A program made the position numbers and the translations under genes. A DNA stretch of 64,000 bases from Monodelphis domestica (lineage: Eukaryota; Chordata; Mammalia; Didelphimorphia; Didelphidae): NCBI RefSeq assembly GCF_027887165.1, contig NC_077231.1, positions 186,418,103 to 186,482,102 on the forward strand. The letters are read 5' to 3'. The notes beneath the pieces were generated by a model, which searched no databases, had not been told where the DNA came from, and worked only from the letters and a program-made list of their open reading frames with translations. Every line of letters starts with the position of its first letter. Positions within the stretch are counted from its first letter, which is position 1. Below are positions 20,976 through 33,140 of this stretch, piece by piece.

Positions 20976-23650
20976 TATTATTGAGATTTTAAATTTTTAC
21001 ACAAGTTAACTAGATTCCTCTTGATCACCTACATGTACATACATGTCTACATATGTCTTTGAAGAAGAGCGGCACAAAGATATCTTACATATGTGTGTTA
21101 AGACACATGAAGAGAACTTTTTGTATAGGATTCTCAACAGTACATTTGTCTTTAATATATTGATTTTTTAACTTTTTTTGGTTCATATTAATGTACCACT
21201 TAAAAGCTTTTTGTTAAAGCTTTTATCCAATCTCAAGTTTTTCATTATATTGAAGCTATCAGAAAATGGCATTTAAGTAAGATCTTACACAGAACTCTGG
21301 GAAATAAATCCAGTTCTTCTCTCTTACCTCCAAGTTTACTGTGAGGACAAAAGAAGTTTCCAATATTATTATTGTAACAACAACAGGCATTTGAGCACTA
21401 CTTGGCTAGGTCTTCTTTTGTGCACTTACTATTATAAATTTGGTGAGAAATCACTTTTCTTGAGTGTAAATTTAAATAGGAACATCTTATATAACAATAC
21501 ATACTATGTTGCAGTGATGCTTTCCACATGTGCTTTATATGTATGTAGCAACATTTGCCTCCTGTCTATACTGTCCTAACTGTCTTCTGCAAAGGCAACT
21601 ATGCAACTTTCATCAATATAGAGTGCTGTCCCATTTCATTCCTCTTACTTCTATGAAATTATTATGTAAATTGAAATAATAGTGCCGCTTTTTTATATTA
21701 CTTACAGTGGTAGGCAGAATTTCTCTTACATTTGTTACTAAAATCTACATAACCACAAAGCATGGATTTAGAAAATCAAATTAAATCAGAGTTCCTATCT
21801 AGATTAAGGAATATTTCAACTGTAATAGAAAATTTAGGAACTGTTGAGTATTTACTGTCTAATCTAAGAATTCTTGTATTATATTTAATCATTTCCAGGC
21901 ATTTTTGTTTTCCATGTTGCTCATTGTAAGTATTCTTTTTGTGATGAGTGTCAGTAGCTTAATGAAGTCAAGTATTAATATTTGGAATTGTTTTAAAGTA
22001 CAGGATCAGGAGTTGTTTGTTTTTTTTTCAAAGAAAAAATTATATTGGCAAAAATGGAAATAAAAAGGGTAACATTTGCTTGGAGTACATGGTTACTATA
22101 TTAACATAATTCAAGTGTTTATATAAAGAGGATTGTGATAAACTCTTGAATTTGTTAATAATTGTACTTTGCTCAATCAGGATATGGCTAGTAGTCAAAC
22201 TAAACTAATATCTACAATCTGTTGGCAATTAAAAAAGATTATTGAGTTTCATGTATTATCCTAGATTATTTATTCATTTCATTATACAGTAGGAGTTGGA
22301 AAAATATAGATAGGAAACTTAATGAAGGTATATCCATACTGTATAAATTAAATGCTATAATTTGATATTATAACTGACTTTTTAAATATACTGAAAAACT
22401 CCCAACAAGGGTGCTATTTCAGTGCTACCTCCCTCCTCTTCATCACTTGAAGGTAACCATGGCTGCTTCTATGGCAATGAAGTTCTAGATCCAGCACGTT
22501 CTTTCTAATAGTCATGAAAAATAGCACAAGCTCAGAGATTGACTGTCTGCTCTCTTAAGAGAAACCTAGCCAGTTCCAGAGAGGCCAGTAAGTTGGTCAG
22601 TAGGTAAAGAAGCCTTTGGCCACAACATCCCATGAAATAGAAAAAAAAACTGACCCTTAGTTCTGTGTACCTGTGTGGAGATCCTACCAATCTTTAGGTA
22701 GGAAGCTAGGCAACCACTTGTTGGGGATGCAGTCCAGAAGATTTCCAGTTCAAGAACTGTTTGGATGAGATAGTCACTGAAGTCACATCCATTTCTGAGA
22801 TTCCATTATTCCATTTAATTCTGTGATTCCACAGTGGTTACAGGAGAGTGGTGGGACAAAGGGCAGAGGATATTAAAAATCCCATAATTCAAAACCCATC
22901 TATAAATATCAGTTTCACTATTAGAATCTTAATTTACAATCTCTGTCCAGTGACCAAAAATATGACTGTAGGTAATGGTCATATTGACACCCTTGTTATG
23001 AATTAAATCAAGAAACAGAAAGAAATTACAGCTCAATGGAAGTGTGGCTCACATTTTCCTCAAATCAACAATAATAAGAAAATTGGTATGACTGGCTTCA
23101 TAGTGAATGCAAAGGCAATAAAAACATAAAGAAATAGGAAATAGAGTTCAGCATGAGCATAAGCAAAAAATAACTTCACACATGAATGCTACAGACTTAC
23201 AAAGACATAATTTCAAAATTTATTTAAAGTTTTACACATATTTGGTTTTGAGAACTTTGGAAAAAACAATTTTAATTTACTAAAAAGGCTGGGCACCTTG
23301 GCAATATGTATTTCTAATGCAGCAGTTATTGGATGACACTTTCTCAAAACAGATAGATCAGAAAGTAGAGGAAGTCCTCTTCCTTGGCCTTTTCAGTGAC
23401 CCAATCTATTTCCCTCCTATTTTTTTTTTATTTTTGTGATTACATAAAAAATGCATCAAACCTCATTCTTTGGATAATCTTAAGACTAGGTTTTCAAATT
23501 CAATTCCGCTGCAGCTAAAGAAAGTTTGTACAATATAGTATATTACAAATATTATGTTAAATTTTAATAAACATATTGATATTTAAAAGTTTAAAACAAT
23601 TAGCCTTTTCAATGTTTATCTTGTAAGTTTTTTAGCATTTATACTCCTAA
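20976..23650. other. AT-rich unassigned DNA
   Basis: About 2.7 kb without recognisable genes or repeats, apart from low-complexity A/T runs. The longest open frame (21391-21579) is 62 codons and unremarkable. It could be old unique intergenic or intronic sequence. Confidence 0.5.
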
Positions 23651-23654
23651 AATT

Positions 23655-23815
23655 ATTTTTTTAATTTTTATTTTTTTATAACATTATTTGGTCATTTCGG
23701 AGCATTATTCATTAGAGACAAAGATTATTTTCTCCCCCCCACCTATCCCATAGCTGACGTGTGATTCCACTGGGTATCACAAGTGTTCTTGATTTGAAAG
23801 AAGATGTAGCTAAAG
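23655..23815 (-). mobile_element. short 5'-truncated L1 3' end
   Basis: The minus-strand reading matches the terminal part of the L1-C/L1-D 3' UTR: the complement of 'gatacccag.ggaatca', then 'aatgaataatg' and 'accaaataa', followed by a poly(A) tail (T/A-rich plus-strand 23650-23680). It is only about 150 bp long. Confidence 0.65.
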
Positions 23816-24174
23816 TGGCTTTAATGTAAAGATTTCAAGGAAACTAAAAATGATTAAAAGGATAAGAAACTGGCTCACTTTGGAACTTCAGGTAGTAAAT
23901 GTCTGAAGTTAGATTTGAACTGAGATTTTTCTAATTCCTTGAATTCAATCTCTTTGTACCACACAGATGTGAAGGACAAAATGCAGAGACCATGAGTCCT
24001 CAGCTCTGCTCAGGCAAGACATAATAGCAGGTTCCTGGGGTAGAAAGATTATATCCTGTTTCCTCAGTGTCCTCCTCACATCCTAGTCCATTTCCAACAT
24101 TTACTAAACACCATGTCACAATGGAGGGGAAAAAGATGTCTTCATAAGCTTTCATGAGATAATAAGTGGTCACT

Positions 24175-24345
24175 GGCGCTCATAGATTTAGAACTGGGAC
24201 TTTAAGGAAATCTGGGTTCAATTATTCCATTTTATAGATAAATATAAAAAAATGAAGTTTAAGTGACTTGCCCAAGGTCACAAGCTATAAATGGCTGGAC
24301 TTGATTCTTTTGACTCTGAATCCATCACTGTCTCCTAGCCTCTTT
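24175..24345 (-). repeat. MIR-type SINE
   Basis: 'ttaagtgacttgcccaaggt' and 'ccattttatagataaa' are the complement of the MIR core, with a plausible 3' section ending 'ctcctagcctcttt'. Confidence 0.6.
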
Positions 24346-25950
24346 CCTACTTGTTTTCATTTCTTCTACAGGATGTGCTCACTTTACAGCTGAAAAAATC
24401 AATGAACTAGAGAAAACTTGGCCCAAATTTTAAAACATGTTAGTTAAGACTCATAGAATAGAGCCTGGATGTCCTGTGTATCCTCTTGCTGCTTTTACTA
24501 AAATGTCATGTAATACAAATGCAGGAACTGCCTTCTCAGAGACAGTATATTTCATTTGGCATTCTTTCACTGTCTATTTATTGAATGAATTCTGTGTAGG
24601 GAACAGTAGTGGGAACTGAAGGAGATAAAGAAGAAAAGGGCTCTGCCTCAGTAGAGCTTACAACTTTATAAACACAAGATAGGGTAGCTCCGGTTAGATA
24701 TCAGGTTGTCTGAAAAAGACCTGAAGATGTTAAGCAATATCTTTATTGTGTTGTTGCAGCCAAAAATTTAATGTGAATTGGGCTGTACCAGAGGGATAGC
24801 TTCCAGGATTAAGGAGAAGGTAGTCCTATTCTTTGCTCCAGGCAGACTGGCATATTGTAGTCATTCTGGATAACACCATTTAAAAAGCTTCAGTTAGGCT
24901 TAGATTTGATATAAGGAATGATGCCTTTCTGGAAGTCTTCAGAAGTTAAACACTTGTTGAATATTTTATAATGGGATTCATTTCAGGTATGGACTAGACT
25001 TGATGACTGCTGATGTTCCTCCAAATCCAGTTTTTAGTTAGTGTGGCGTTCCTGTTCATTTTGTTATCTTATCCCACACAACACTGTTACACTTCATATA
25101 TGGGGCAGCATATAGTAATTTTTGCTTCCATGTTTTCTCCATAGAGAAAGACTAAGTTAGACCCTGCCTACAAGTAAGGCTTTTCCTATTCATTAAAAAT
25201 GGACAAGCAGTGTTGTTAGAGATGGCCTAGTAGAGAAGTGGGAGCAAGGAAAAGCTCCCCCTAGCCAGTGTGGTCATTGGTGGGGCAGGATTCAGTGGAC
25301 AGGTTGGTCTTCTTCCCAAGCTAACTGTAGTCAGCCAATCATGGGGACTGACTGGGCACTGACTTTTCTCTTGTGCTAAATCTGAATGCCATCTGATGGC
25401 AGAGATGTCTACTTTAGCACTCCAGAAGAAACAAAATCCAGATCTTTGCTAGGGCTTCCAGGCATTTCTCATAGTTTCCCAGTCAGAGAGCCCAGGTGTA
25501 TGTTCTGAAGCTTATGGGGAAAGGCACTCATACCAAATGTCCCCCTGAATCTAAGATTGCAGGGAGCCTTTCAGGCTTAAGTTCCTGGGGCTGCTCTGAT
25601 TTCAGAGGTCCTCCTCCAGAGTGCAAAGTCCCTCCTCTTTATTAGAGTTTACAGAGAAGAAAAGAAGAATGGGAGCAAATAATTGATCAGGGAGAGGGAA
25701 TGTTGGAGCATCCCATACCAAGTAGCCTCCAGTTTAAATCTAATGGCACTTTTACTGAAGGGGAAGGGCAAAACCAGAGGAATAGAGGTGAGGAATTTTG
25801 AGAGGGAATCCTAGCTTCTCTGCAGTTTTGGGAGAGTAGGAAATGGAGTGTGTGCCTGCCTGCTGGGCTTGTGTTGGGAAAGTGTCTCTGCCAATCAGGT
25901 CTAGTTTTGTGAACAATGTGTATTTGATCCAAATTGCAGTTTTTGTGTTC
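24346..25950. other. mostly unassigned; L2-like trace at 24550-24670
   Basis: 'gggaacagtag' through 'cagtagagcttacaact' (24598-24665) resembles the antisense of an L2-type LINE segment. The rest (24700-25950) shows no gene I can support. Confidence 0.35.
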
Positions 25951-26014
25951 ATAAAGCAATTTGAAAAGAAAAAAAAAAGGACAGCCAGGAGGGTGAGGGG
26001 ACCCCAGCTTTTGC

Positions 26015-28960
26015 CACTATTCAAAGTCCTGGTGGTAAAGCCTGAGCCTGAGCCAGACCTGAAGTTCTGTGCTCTTTCCAAGTGCTCAGAGAAGAACTTT
26101 CCCAGGATTAGGGAACCCACATGGAATGATGGGTGAAGGGGTTGGGTTTCTATTCTTCCAGGGCACCCTGCCCCCACCTCCTTCTCTTACCGGTTCATTT
26201 TTTCCGTTAGTTGAGCTCGTGCTCAACTATTCAGCAGAAGCAGCTACTGCACATTTGCCATATCTCCCATAGAAGTTGCTCTGTGGAACTTTCCCAGATC
26301 CTTTTTATTGAGCTTATATCCTTCAGAGGAGGATGCTCCATCTGTCCCTCTGTCCCCGCTCAGGTTCGTTGAGGAGCAAGCCTGAGGCTGTGTTTTATTT
26401 CGCTTAAAAAAAAATTAAACATTCTGTAGAAAAAGCGGAACGACTGGAGAGGGCTCCTCTCTGAACGTCCTCCAGACCCTCACTTTCGCTCTGAGCACCA
26501 CACACTTAAGCCGGGAGGGTCCAGCAATTAAGACCAATTCAACATTGAAGACAATGGCTGTCCTGGCAACACTGGCCAGGGAATGGAACTACGCATGGGT
26601 TTGTCAGAGGCTTTGGTCAAGGCTCAAGAGCCCAACGGTAAAGTGATGCAGAACAGCGGGGTTTGAGAGCTACTGGAGAATTGGTCTCAAACCTCTAGAT
26701 CCCCAAGGCTTTAAGCCCTCAGAGGGGCTGCTATCAAATCTCCAGGAGGAGGGGAATTGACTTTCTGCTGTTCCAGGTGCTCAGAGAATAACTTTAGGGG
26801 ACACATACGGTCTCATGTTTGGGGATGGGGAAGGATGGTGGGCATAGGTTCTTCCAGGGAACCCTCCATGAAACCCTCTTCGCTTACAGGTTCATTTTAT
26901 CCCTTTTTTTGAGCTCCTGCTTTTTCAGTAGGCACAACCACTGAAGGCGCAAGCCTGAGGCTAACTTTTGTTGTGGCCAAAATAGAAAGTCTTTGTCCAT
27001 CTAGTTGAAGATTCAACATCTAGGACTAGTCTGGAGGTCTTGTGGGGGCTCTTCCCTGAACCTCTTTGCCATCCTGAGACCTTCACCTCCACTCTTAGAT
27101 TCCTCCAGGCGGCTCATCCTTCACCCTCTTCTCTCCTTTTCATTTTACGTGGTTCCTTAAGCTCTTGCTTTACAGGAGTAGCAGCCACTGCAACCTCCGG
27201 ACATCTCGGAGAGAGGCCACTTTGGGGAGCTTCCCCAAATTCTTGTTTTGTAGATGATCTCCTTCGGCAGAGGCAGGAGCTCCATAGACCTCAACTCCCT
27301 CTCCCCCAAGCCCTCCTCCCCCCTCGTCCCTGCGCAATGTGGTGAAGACAGAAGAGTAAAAGCTGACTTTTGTTTGGGCCGAAACCAAAATAATTTCCCA
27401 CATTTGGTGGAGGCTCCTCCCTGAGCCTCTTTGCCTCCTCCCTCTCAACTCTGATCTTGGGTTCCTCGATGCCGTCCTCTCTTCTCCCCTTCTGTTATGG
27501 TTCATTTTATGGTGTTTTTTGAGCTGGTGCTTTTTCAGCGAGAGCGGGCGCTGCACCTTCCTGATGACTCCAGAAGTCGCTCTGGGGAGCTTCCCAAGGT
27601 CCTTGTTTCGGAGGTGGTATCCTTCTGCGGCGGCAGGGGCTCAGTCGACCCCGCTGTCCCTACACGGGGTGGTGAAGGAACAAGCCTGAAGCTGACTTTT
27701 GTTTGGAACGAAACCGAAAATCCTTTTCAGCATATGGAGGGGGCTCCTCCCTGTGCCTCTTTGCTTCCTCTAGATCCTCACCTCGGATCTGGAGGCTAGA
27801 GACTTCGGCAGCAAGACCCAGTACTGAGCCAATTGCAACTCCAGCAACTCCAGCAAAGGGATTGAACTACACGTGAGTTCGTCAGATGCTCTGGTCACAG
27901 GGCATGGGCCCAAAGGTTAAGATAAACAGAAGTGCTGGGCCTGTTAGCCTAGGACGGGTTGGTTCCAAACACCTAGATCTCGAGGACTAGTTAAACCCCG
28001 GGCTGCTATCCAATTCCCAGAAGGTAAAGCCTGATCCTGAGCGGGACCAGGGGCTCTGGACTGTCTCAGGTACTCAAAAAAATAGCTTTCTGAAGTTTAG
28101 GGGACCACATGGATCCATATTTGGGGACAGGGTAGGATAGTGGGCTTAGATTCCTTCAGGGGACCCTCCTTCAACTCCCTTCTCTTACTGGTTCATTTTA
28201 TCCCCTTCGCTGAGCTCTTACTTTTTCAGTAGGAGCAGCCAGTGCACTTTCGGGTGTCTGACAGAAGCTACTCCGGAGAGCTTCCTTTTTCCTGAGGTGG
28301 AATTCCTCGTCTGAAGTTGGGGCTCCACTGACCCCTGAGCGCAGTGTGGCTAAAACGGAAAATCTTTTTCCATCATAGCGATGATTCAGGATCCAAGACT
28401 AGTCAGGAGGACTCGTAGGGGCTCCTCCCTGAGCCTCTTTGCCTCCTCCAGACCCTCTTGCTTTTTCAGACGCCGCAGTAGCGGCACCCACTATTTCAGG
28501 ACTTCTACAGAAGTCGCTCTGGGAACTTCCCAGAGTCCTTGGTTCGGAGGTCGTATCCTTCGGCAGCAGCAGGGGTTCCATGGACCCCGCTGTCCCTGCG
28601 CGGGGTGTAGGAGGCACAATCCTGAAGTTGACTTTTGTTTGGGCTGAAACCGAAAACCTTTTCCCACATATGGAAGGGTCTATTCTCTTTGCCTCCTCCA
28701 GACCAGAGACTTACTAACCATACAGCGATACATTTGGAGGGGTGGGGAAGGACGGTGGACTTCGGTTCCTCCAGAGGGCCCTTCTCCCTCTCATTCTCTT
28801 GCCCTCCATTTTATCCCGTTGGTTGACCTGGTGCTTTTTCAGCAGGAGCAGCCACTGCACCTTTTTGACGTCTCCAACAGATGTCGCTCTGGGGAGTTTC
28901 CCCAGCTCCTTGGTTCGGAGGTGGTATCCTCTGGTGGTGGTCTTCCCCAAAGGGCTATTA
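26015..28960. repeat. GC/CpG-rich higher-order tandem array, family unknown
   Basis: One core ('ggttcattttatcc' to 'gagct..tgctttttcag') occurs at about 26192, 26889, 27138, 27499, 28190 and 28804, with a partial copy at 28457. A second core ('gctgacttttgtttggg..' with 'gaaaccgaaaa') follows at about 27361, 27690 and 28628, degraded at 26385, 26960 and 28350. A third ('ggctcctccctgagcctctt') is at 26448, 27045, 27411, 27738, 28417 and, partial, 28675. Spacing alternates between short units (about 330-365 bp) and long units (about 600-680 bp). Long units carry an extra module (26500-26800 and 27790-28080). CpG density is far above the flanks. Not recognised as any named repeat. Confidence 0.7.
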
Positions 28961-29049
28961 AGTGGCACTTCCATCAAGAGGGTTATTTCTACACTCAGTC
29001 CAAGATGTGGAGAATCTTTGTCTTGATTATTGTAGGCAAGTAGAGACAA

Positions 29050-29860
29050 AACACCCTGACACTTTCATTAAGGCTTTATAGGTAGAAGTTGCTGATTTGG
29101 GGCTCCTGAAACTTGGCCATCTTGTCTCACCTCTACTATGGAAATAGTATGAATTCGTTGAACTAGCCTTAGAAAGGAGTCCCAATCTTAGTGTGTCTGG
29201 TAGAATAGACATTGGGGGTGGGGAGGGGGGAAGCAGCCCATGTATGTTAATCTATAGCTTCAGTCCATGAGGGGCAGGAAAAGGTCTGGGAGAACCATTG
29301 AAGTTCACGGGGTTGTTTGGGGGAGTGGTGCTCACTGATGAGAACTGGTTCCACCATAGCAAACATCCTTCTCCACCTCTAAAATCAAGGAAGCACATTG
29401 GAGATGAACCTGTACCCTCTCTACTTGGCACAGCTATATGTGAGTTCATCTTCTACATACAGTACAATGGGGAAAAGCATGTTATCTTTGCTGATAACAT
29501 AAGCAGCTTCTCACTAGATGAGAAGTAGTAGCCTCCATTTATGATATCATTAGAAAGAGTGGCTTGGAATCAGCTTACATTTGGTAGATATTCTCCAAGA
29601 TTTAAAGAATATTAAATGACAATCTTTAAGAACAGCTAAGCTCACTAACAGATGCAACAGTGTGGAAGTTTGGGCTCTTCTCCCAGACATTCTTTCTTTG
29701 TTGAAAGATGGGTTCTCTTGGGAGGATTTTACTCCTCTGGGCCTAATTTGACTGCAGATCAAAAGATCTTTGTTGCAAATCCAGATGGCCCCTTTACTCA
29801 TTTCACCTTTTGAAAGCAATACTAGTGAGTAGATAACTGAAAGCAATGTACTAGGGAGTA
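29050..29860. other. unassigned sequence after the array
   Basis: It contains a 76-codon frame at 29298-29528 of mixed composition and a G-run (29213-29230). Neither was matched to a known gene. Confidence 0.4.
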
Positions 29861-29864
29861 GAGC

Positions 29865-30030
29865 TTGAACTCAAACTTTTGACTTGGCTTCAAAACTTAT
29901 TTCAGACACTTGTTAGCTGAGACTGAACTAGTCACTTAACCTTTCTATGCTTCAATTTTCTCCTCTCTAAAATGGGGGTGGGGTTGAATTCAATGACCCC
30001 CAGGTTTCCAGTACTAAACCAATGAGTTTA
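29865..30030 (+). repeat. MIR-type SINE
   Basis: 'cagacacttgttagctgaga', 'agtcacttaacctttct' and 'ctctaaaatggg' are the MIR/CORE-SINE sense words in order, with an 'aatgagtttatga' like 3' part. Confidence 0.65.
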
Positions 30031-30039
30031 TGATCCATT

Positions 30040-30530
30040 GATTATAACTTCCAACCCTCTACAAGCAATCTCACAGATTTGCATATCAGAGTTGGATGAG
30101 ATCTCAGTGGCCATATAACCCCATCTATAACAGAAAAAGATGCCCCAATATAACACTTATTAACCAGTTCTTCAAACTTTGCTTAAAATCTTTCAAATGA
30201 GGGAAAATTTACTACCTGATAAGGTCCCCATTCCACCTTTGCAAAGCACCAAATATGAAAGATTTTGGGGGGATATCAAACTTTAATTTGTTTTATTGCA
30301 ACTTGTTCCTGTTTGTGACCTTTTTTAGGACAAATAGAACAAGTTGAAAAACTTCTCCAAATATTTGAATGCAGCCATTAATTTCTCCCTGAAACTCCTC
30401 TATAGCCAGACTAAATGTCAACAGTTCCTTTAAATTGTTGAAATTGATTCAATAATTTTTTTCATTTTGTTTTCCCTCCTCTGGATATTTTCTAGTTTAC
30501 CAGTATTCTGGTAATTCAATAAATTCAATG
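30040..30530 (-). mobile_element. CR1-clade LINE (L3/CR1 type), first part
   Basis: Antisense CR1/L3 words are present in order: 'tcagagttggatgagatctc', 'ccccattccaccttt', 'agaacaagttgaaaaac', 'ttctccctgaaactcctc' and 'ccctcctctggatattttc'. They match the complement of the CR1-clade ORF2 end. Strongly decayed. It continues at 30985-31470 after an insertion. Confidence 0.65.
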
Positions 30531-30534
30531 CAAA

Positions 30535-30984
30535 CAACATTTATAAAACATCTGGGAAATTCCTGGCCCTGTGTTTAGAATTGGGGATACAATAAAATGC
30601 CCTCAACGAGCTTATAAAGGAAAGGGGGAGACAACAAAAAAAGGAAGCAGGAAATCTGGGAGTGGGAGAAAAAAGAAATGGAACACCAGGGATACTAGTT
30701 GTTAGGAGTATCTTATTCAATGGAGTTGAAACCAGGGATGGAAGTAGATGCAAAGAGGAATGACCTGAGTCCAGGTTCTACCCTCTATAAAAGAAGGTTT
30801 TGGGGAGCAGTTTGATACTCTGCCCTCCAGCCTTCCAATCAGAAGAAGGAGAAGGCTGAGGAAGGTGGTGTCATTCAAGCCTTGAGTTAACAGCATGATG
30901 ATGAGTTTAGAATTGATGGATTTGTCCTGGAAGGGCATCTTGTTTTGTGGAGTCAAAATCAAACATTGTGGCAGCTGTAACATT
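30535..30984 (-). mobile_element. L2-like LINE fragment nested in the CR1 element
   Basis: It interrupts the CR1/L3 match. 'cctggccctgtgtttagaat' and 'gggatacaataaaatgccct' resemble the antisense L2 words (..gtgctaggtgctggggatac). The remainder is purine-rich and poorly conserved. The family call is tentative; the interruption itself is clear. Confidence 0.45.
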
Positions 30985-31470
30985 CATTTTAAACTGTCAT
31001 CCAGAACTGAATGTAATACAACAGACATGAACTGACCAAGGCAATATACAGAAGGACTTATATTAATGTTTCTCTTATTTCAACCCAAATTCAAATTAGC
31101 TTTTTTGGTGGGACTGCCATTTCATACTGTTGGCTATTTTGAGCTTGTAGTCTATTAAAACCTCATTTTTTAAAAGACAAGCTGTTCTCTAATTATCCCT
31201 TCTCCAACTGAAATGGATTTTTTAAACCCAAGATTTTATATTTATTGCTATTTCATTTTATCTTCTTAGATTTGAGCCAGTCTTTGAACCTCTCAGTATT
31301 TCTTTTGATCCTAACACTATCTAGTGTGTTAGCAGTACCTCTCAACTTTATGCCATATGAAAATTTGATAAGTATGTCAACTCTGCCTTTATTAAAGTAA
31401 TTGCTAAAATTTTTAAACATCATAGGTCCAATCATAGATCCATGGTCCATTCTCTGGCTCCAGAATATAA
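30985..31470 (-). mobile_element. CR1-clade LINE (L3/CR1 type), second part
   Basis: Resumes with 'catccagaactgaatgtaat' and 'catgaactgaccaaggcaat', then 'ttcaaattagcttttttggt', 'tattttgagcttgtagtcta', 'aaatttgataagtatgtcaa' and 'caatcatagatccatgg'. These are the diagnostic antisense blocks of CR1-clade RT in amniotes. No open frame remains. Confidence 0.75.
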
Positions 31471-31489
31471 AAATATTATCTATAACAAC

Positions 31490-31735
31490 ATTAAAGAAAC
31501 TAACATTTATACAATGGTTTAAAGTTTGTGAAGTGCTTTATAAATTTTATTTCATTTTTTCCTCACAAATCTGAGATGTGGGTATTCTAATCCTGTTTTG
31601 CATTTGAAACAACTTAAAAAGTTGGAGGTTGTAACTTGCCCAAGATCACATAGTTAATGTCATGAAGATGGACTTAAAATTGTTTTCTTGATTTCAGATC
31701 CAGCTACTCTGCCCATTATACCATTTAAATTATAT
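31490..31735 (-). repeat. long MIR/THER-type SINE
   Basis: 'aagtttgtgaagtgctttat', 'ctcacaaatctgagatgtgg', 'aacttgcccaagatcacat' and 'gatccagctactctgcccat' are the complement of a full MIR-type body, from the LINE-derived tail to the tRNA-like head. Confidence 0.7.
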
Positions 31736-31744
31736 TTAAATGTT

Positions 31745-33140
31745 TAATTTATTTTATTGAACTAGAAAAAATAAAAAAAATTGGAAAAAACAAAAACAAA
31801 AGTTCAGGAATGTTAAGGAAGGAGGTCTAGTAGCACTAGGTTTTGAGCTATATTATAAAGCAGTAATTATCAAAACTGTCTGCTACTGGCTAAGAAATAG
31901 AAAAGTAGATCAGTGGACCACAATAGAAATATAACAAATAGTCACAAATATTATAATAACCTTATGTCTGACAAAGGTAAATATTCATTTTTTTAAAATC
32001 AGTATTTGATAAAAATTGTTGGGAAAACTGGATAGCAATTTGACAGAAACTTGATATAAACCAATATCTTATACCATTTACTAAGAAAAGATCAAAATGG
32101 ATACATGACTTGGGCATAAAGGCACATTTAAGCAAACTAAACAGATAGGGAAAATATTACCTATTAGGTTTATGAATAAGAGAAGAATTTATGAATAAAC
32201 AATAGATAGAATTGTGAAATGTAGAATGGATAACTTTGAGTATATTAAATTGAAAAGTTTTTATAAAAATGTAACCAAGATAAAGCAAGTTGGGGAAAAA
32301 TTTAATAGACAGTTTTCTAAAACTTTTTTATATCTAAAAGAACATTGTCAAATATATAGATATTTGAGCCTTTTCCCAACTAACTAATTTTCAAAATATA
32401 TAAACAGAGTTTTTGGATGAAGAAATCAAAGCTATTTATAACTGAGAAAAGTGCTCCAAGTCATTATTGATTAGAGCTCCAAGTCATTATTGATTAGAGA
32501 AATGCAAATGAAAACAACTCAGAAATGATCTTGCCTAAGATTGGCTAAAATAAAAGAGCAAAATAATGTTGGAGATGTGGGAAAATGGGAACACTTGTAC
32601 ATTGTTGATGGAACTGTGAACTGATCCAACTATTTTAGAGAACAATTGAGAATTTTACCCAGGGTTATAAAACTGTATAGCTTTTCATCCAGTCATGACA
32701 CTGTTAGGTTTATTTTTTAAAGTCCTCAAGGAAAAATGAAAATAAATTCTATGTTCTAAAATATTTATAGCAGCTCTTTGTGGTGTCAAAGAAGGAAATC
32801 AAAAGTATGCCCACCAATTGGAGAATGACTAAACAAGTCGTAGCACATGATTGTGATGGAAAGATCTACATGAATTATGAAGACTGAAGCAAGTAGAACC
32901 AAAATGATGTCATATACAACAGAAATATGCTTTGAAGTATGACTTGTGTATGTCTACTTCCAGAGAATCAACTTACCAATAGAAATAAGGAAGACAGAAT
33001 AAGAGAGAGGAGCCAACATCACACTGTAGGAGAAGATAGACTATACTAGTGGTTTCACCACCAACAGCAAGTATAAGGGCTGTTCTGGAAAAATATAATG
33101 TTATTCTTAGGCTTTTTAAATTTGTTTAGAAAAAACAAAG
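31745..33140 (+). mobile_element. old L1 (L1-F), ORF2 C-terminus and 3' UTR
   Basis: The plus strand resembles the last third of L1 ORF2: '..ttataaagcagtaattat', 'tactggctaagaaatagaaa', 'tgataaaaattgttgggaaa' and the Cys-motif region 'gttggagatgtgggaaaatg' at 32568-32590. The 3' UTR extends to about 33140. Stops are numerous in all frames. Divergence is the highest of the L1 copies here. Confidence 0.7.
32453..32498. repeat. perfect 23-bp tandem duplication
   Basis: The 23-bp unit starting 'gctccaagtcattattga' is present twice head to tail (32453-32475 and 32476-32498) inside the old L1. Confidence 0.9.

Noticed and set aside
27170..27556. 128-codon minus-strand frame in the GC-rich array
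   Set aside because: Not repeated in the other array units and on the opposite strand from the recurring frame; high GC favours chance open frames.
26015..28960. CRISPR-like or regulatory small-repeat array
   Set aside because: The units are hundreds of bases long and diverged, in a vertebrate genome; no short identical repeats with unique spacers.
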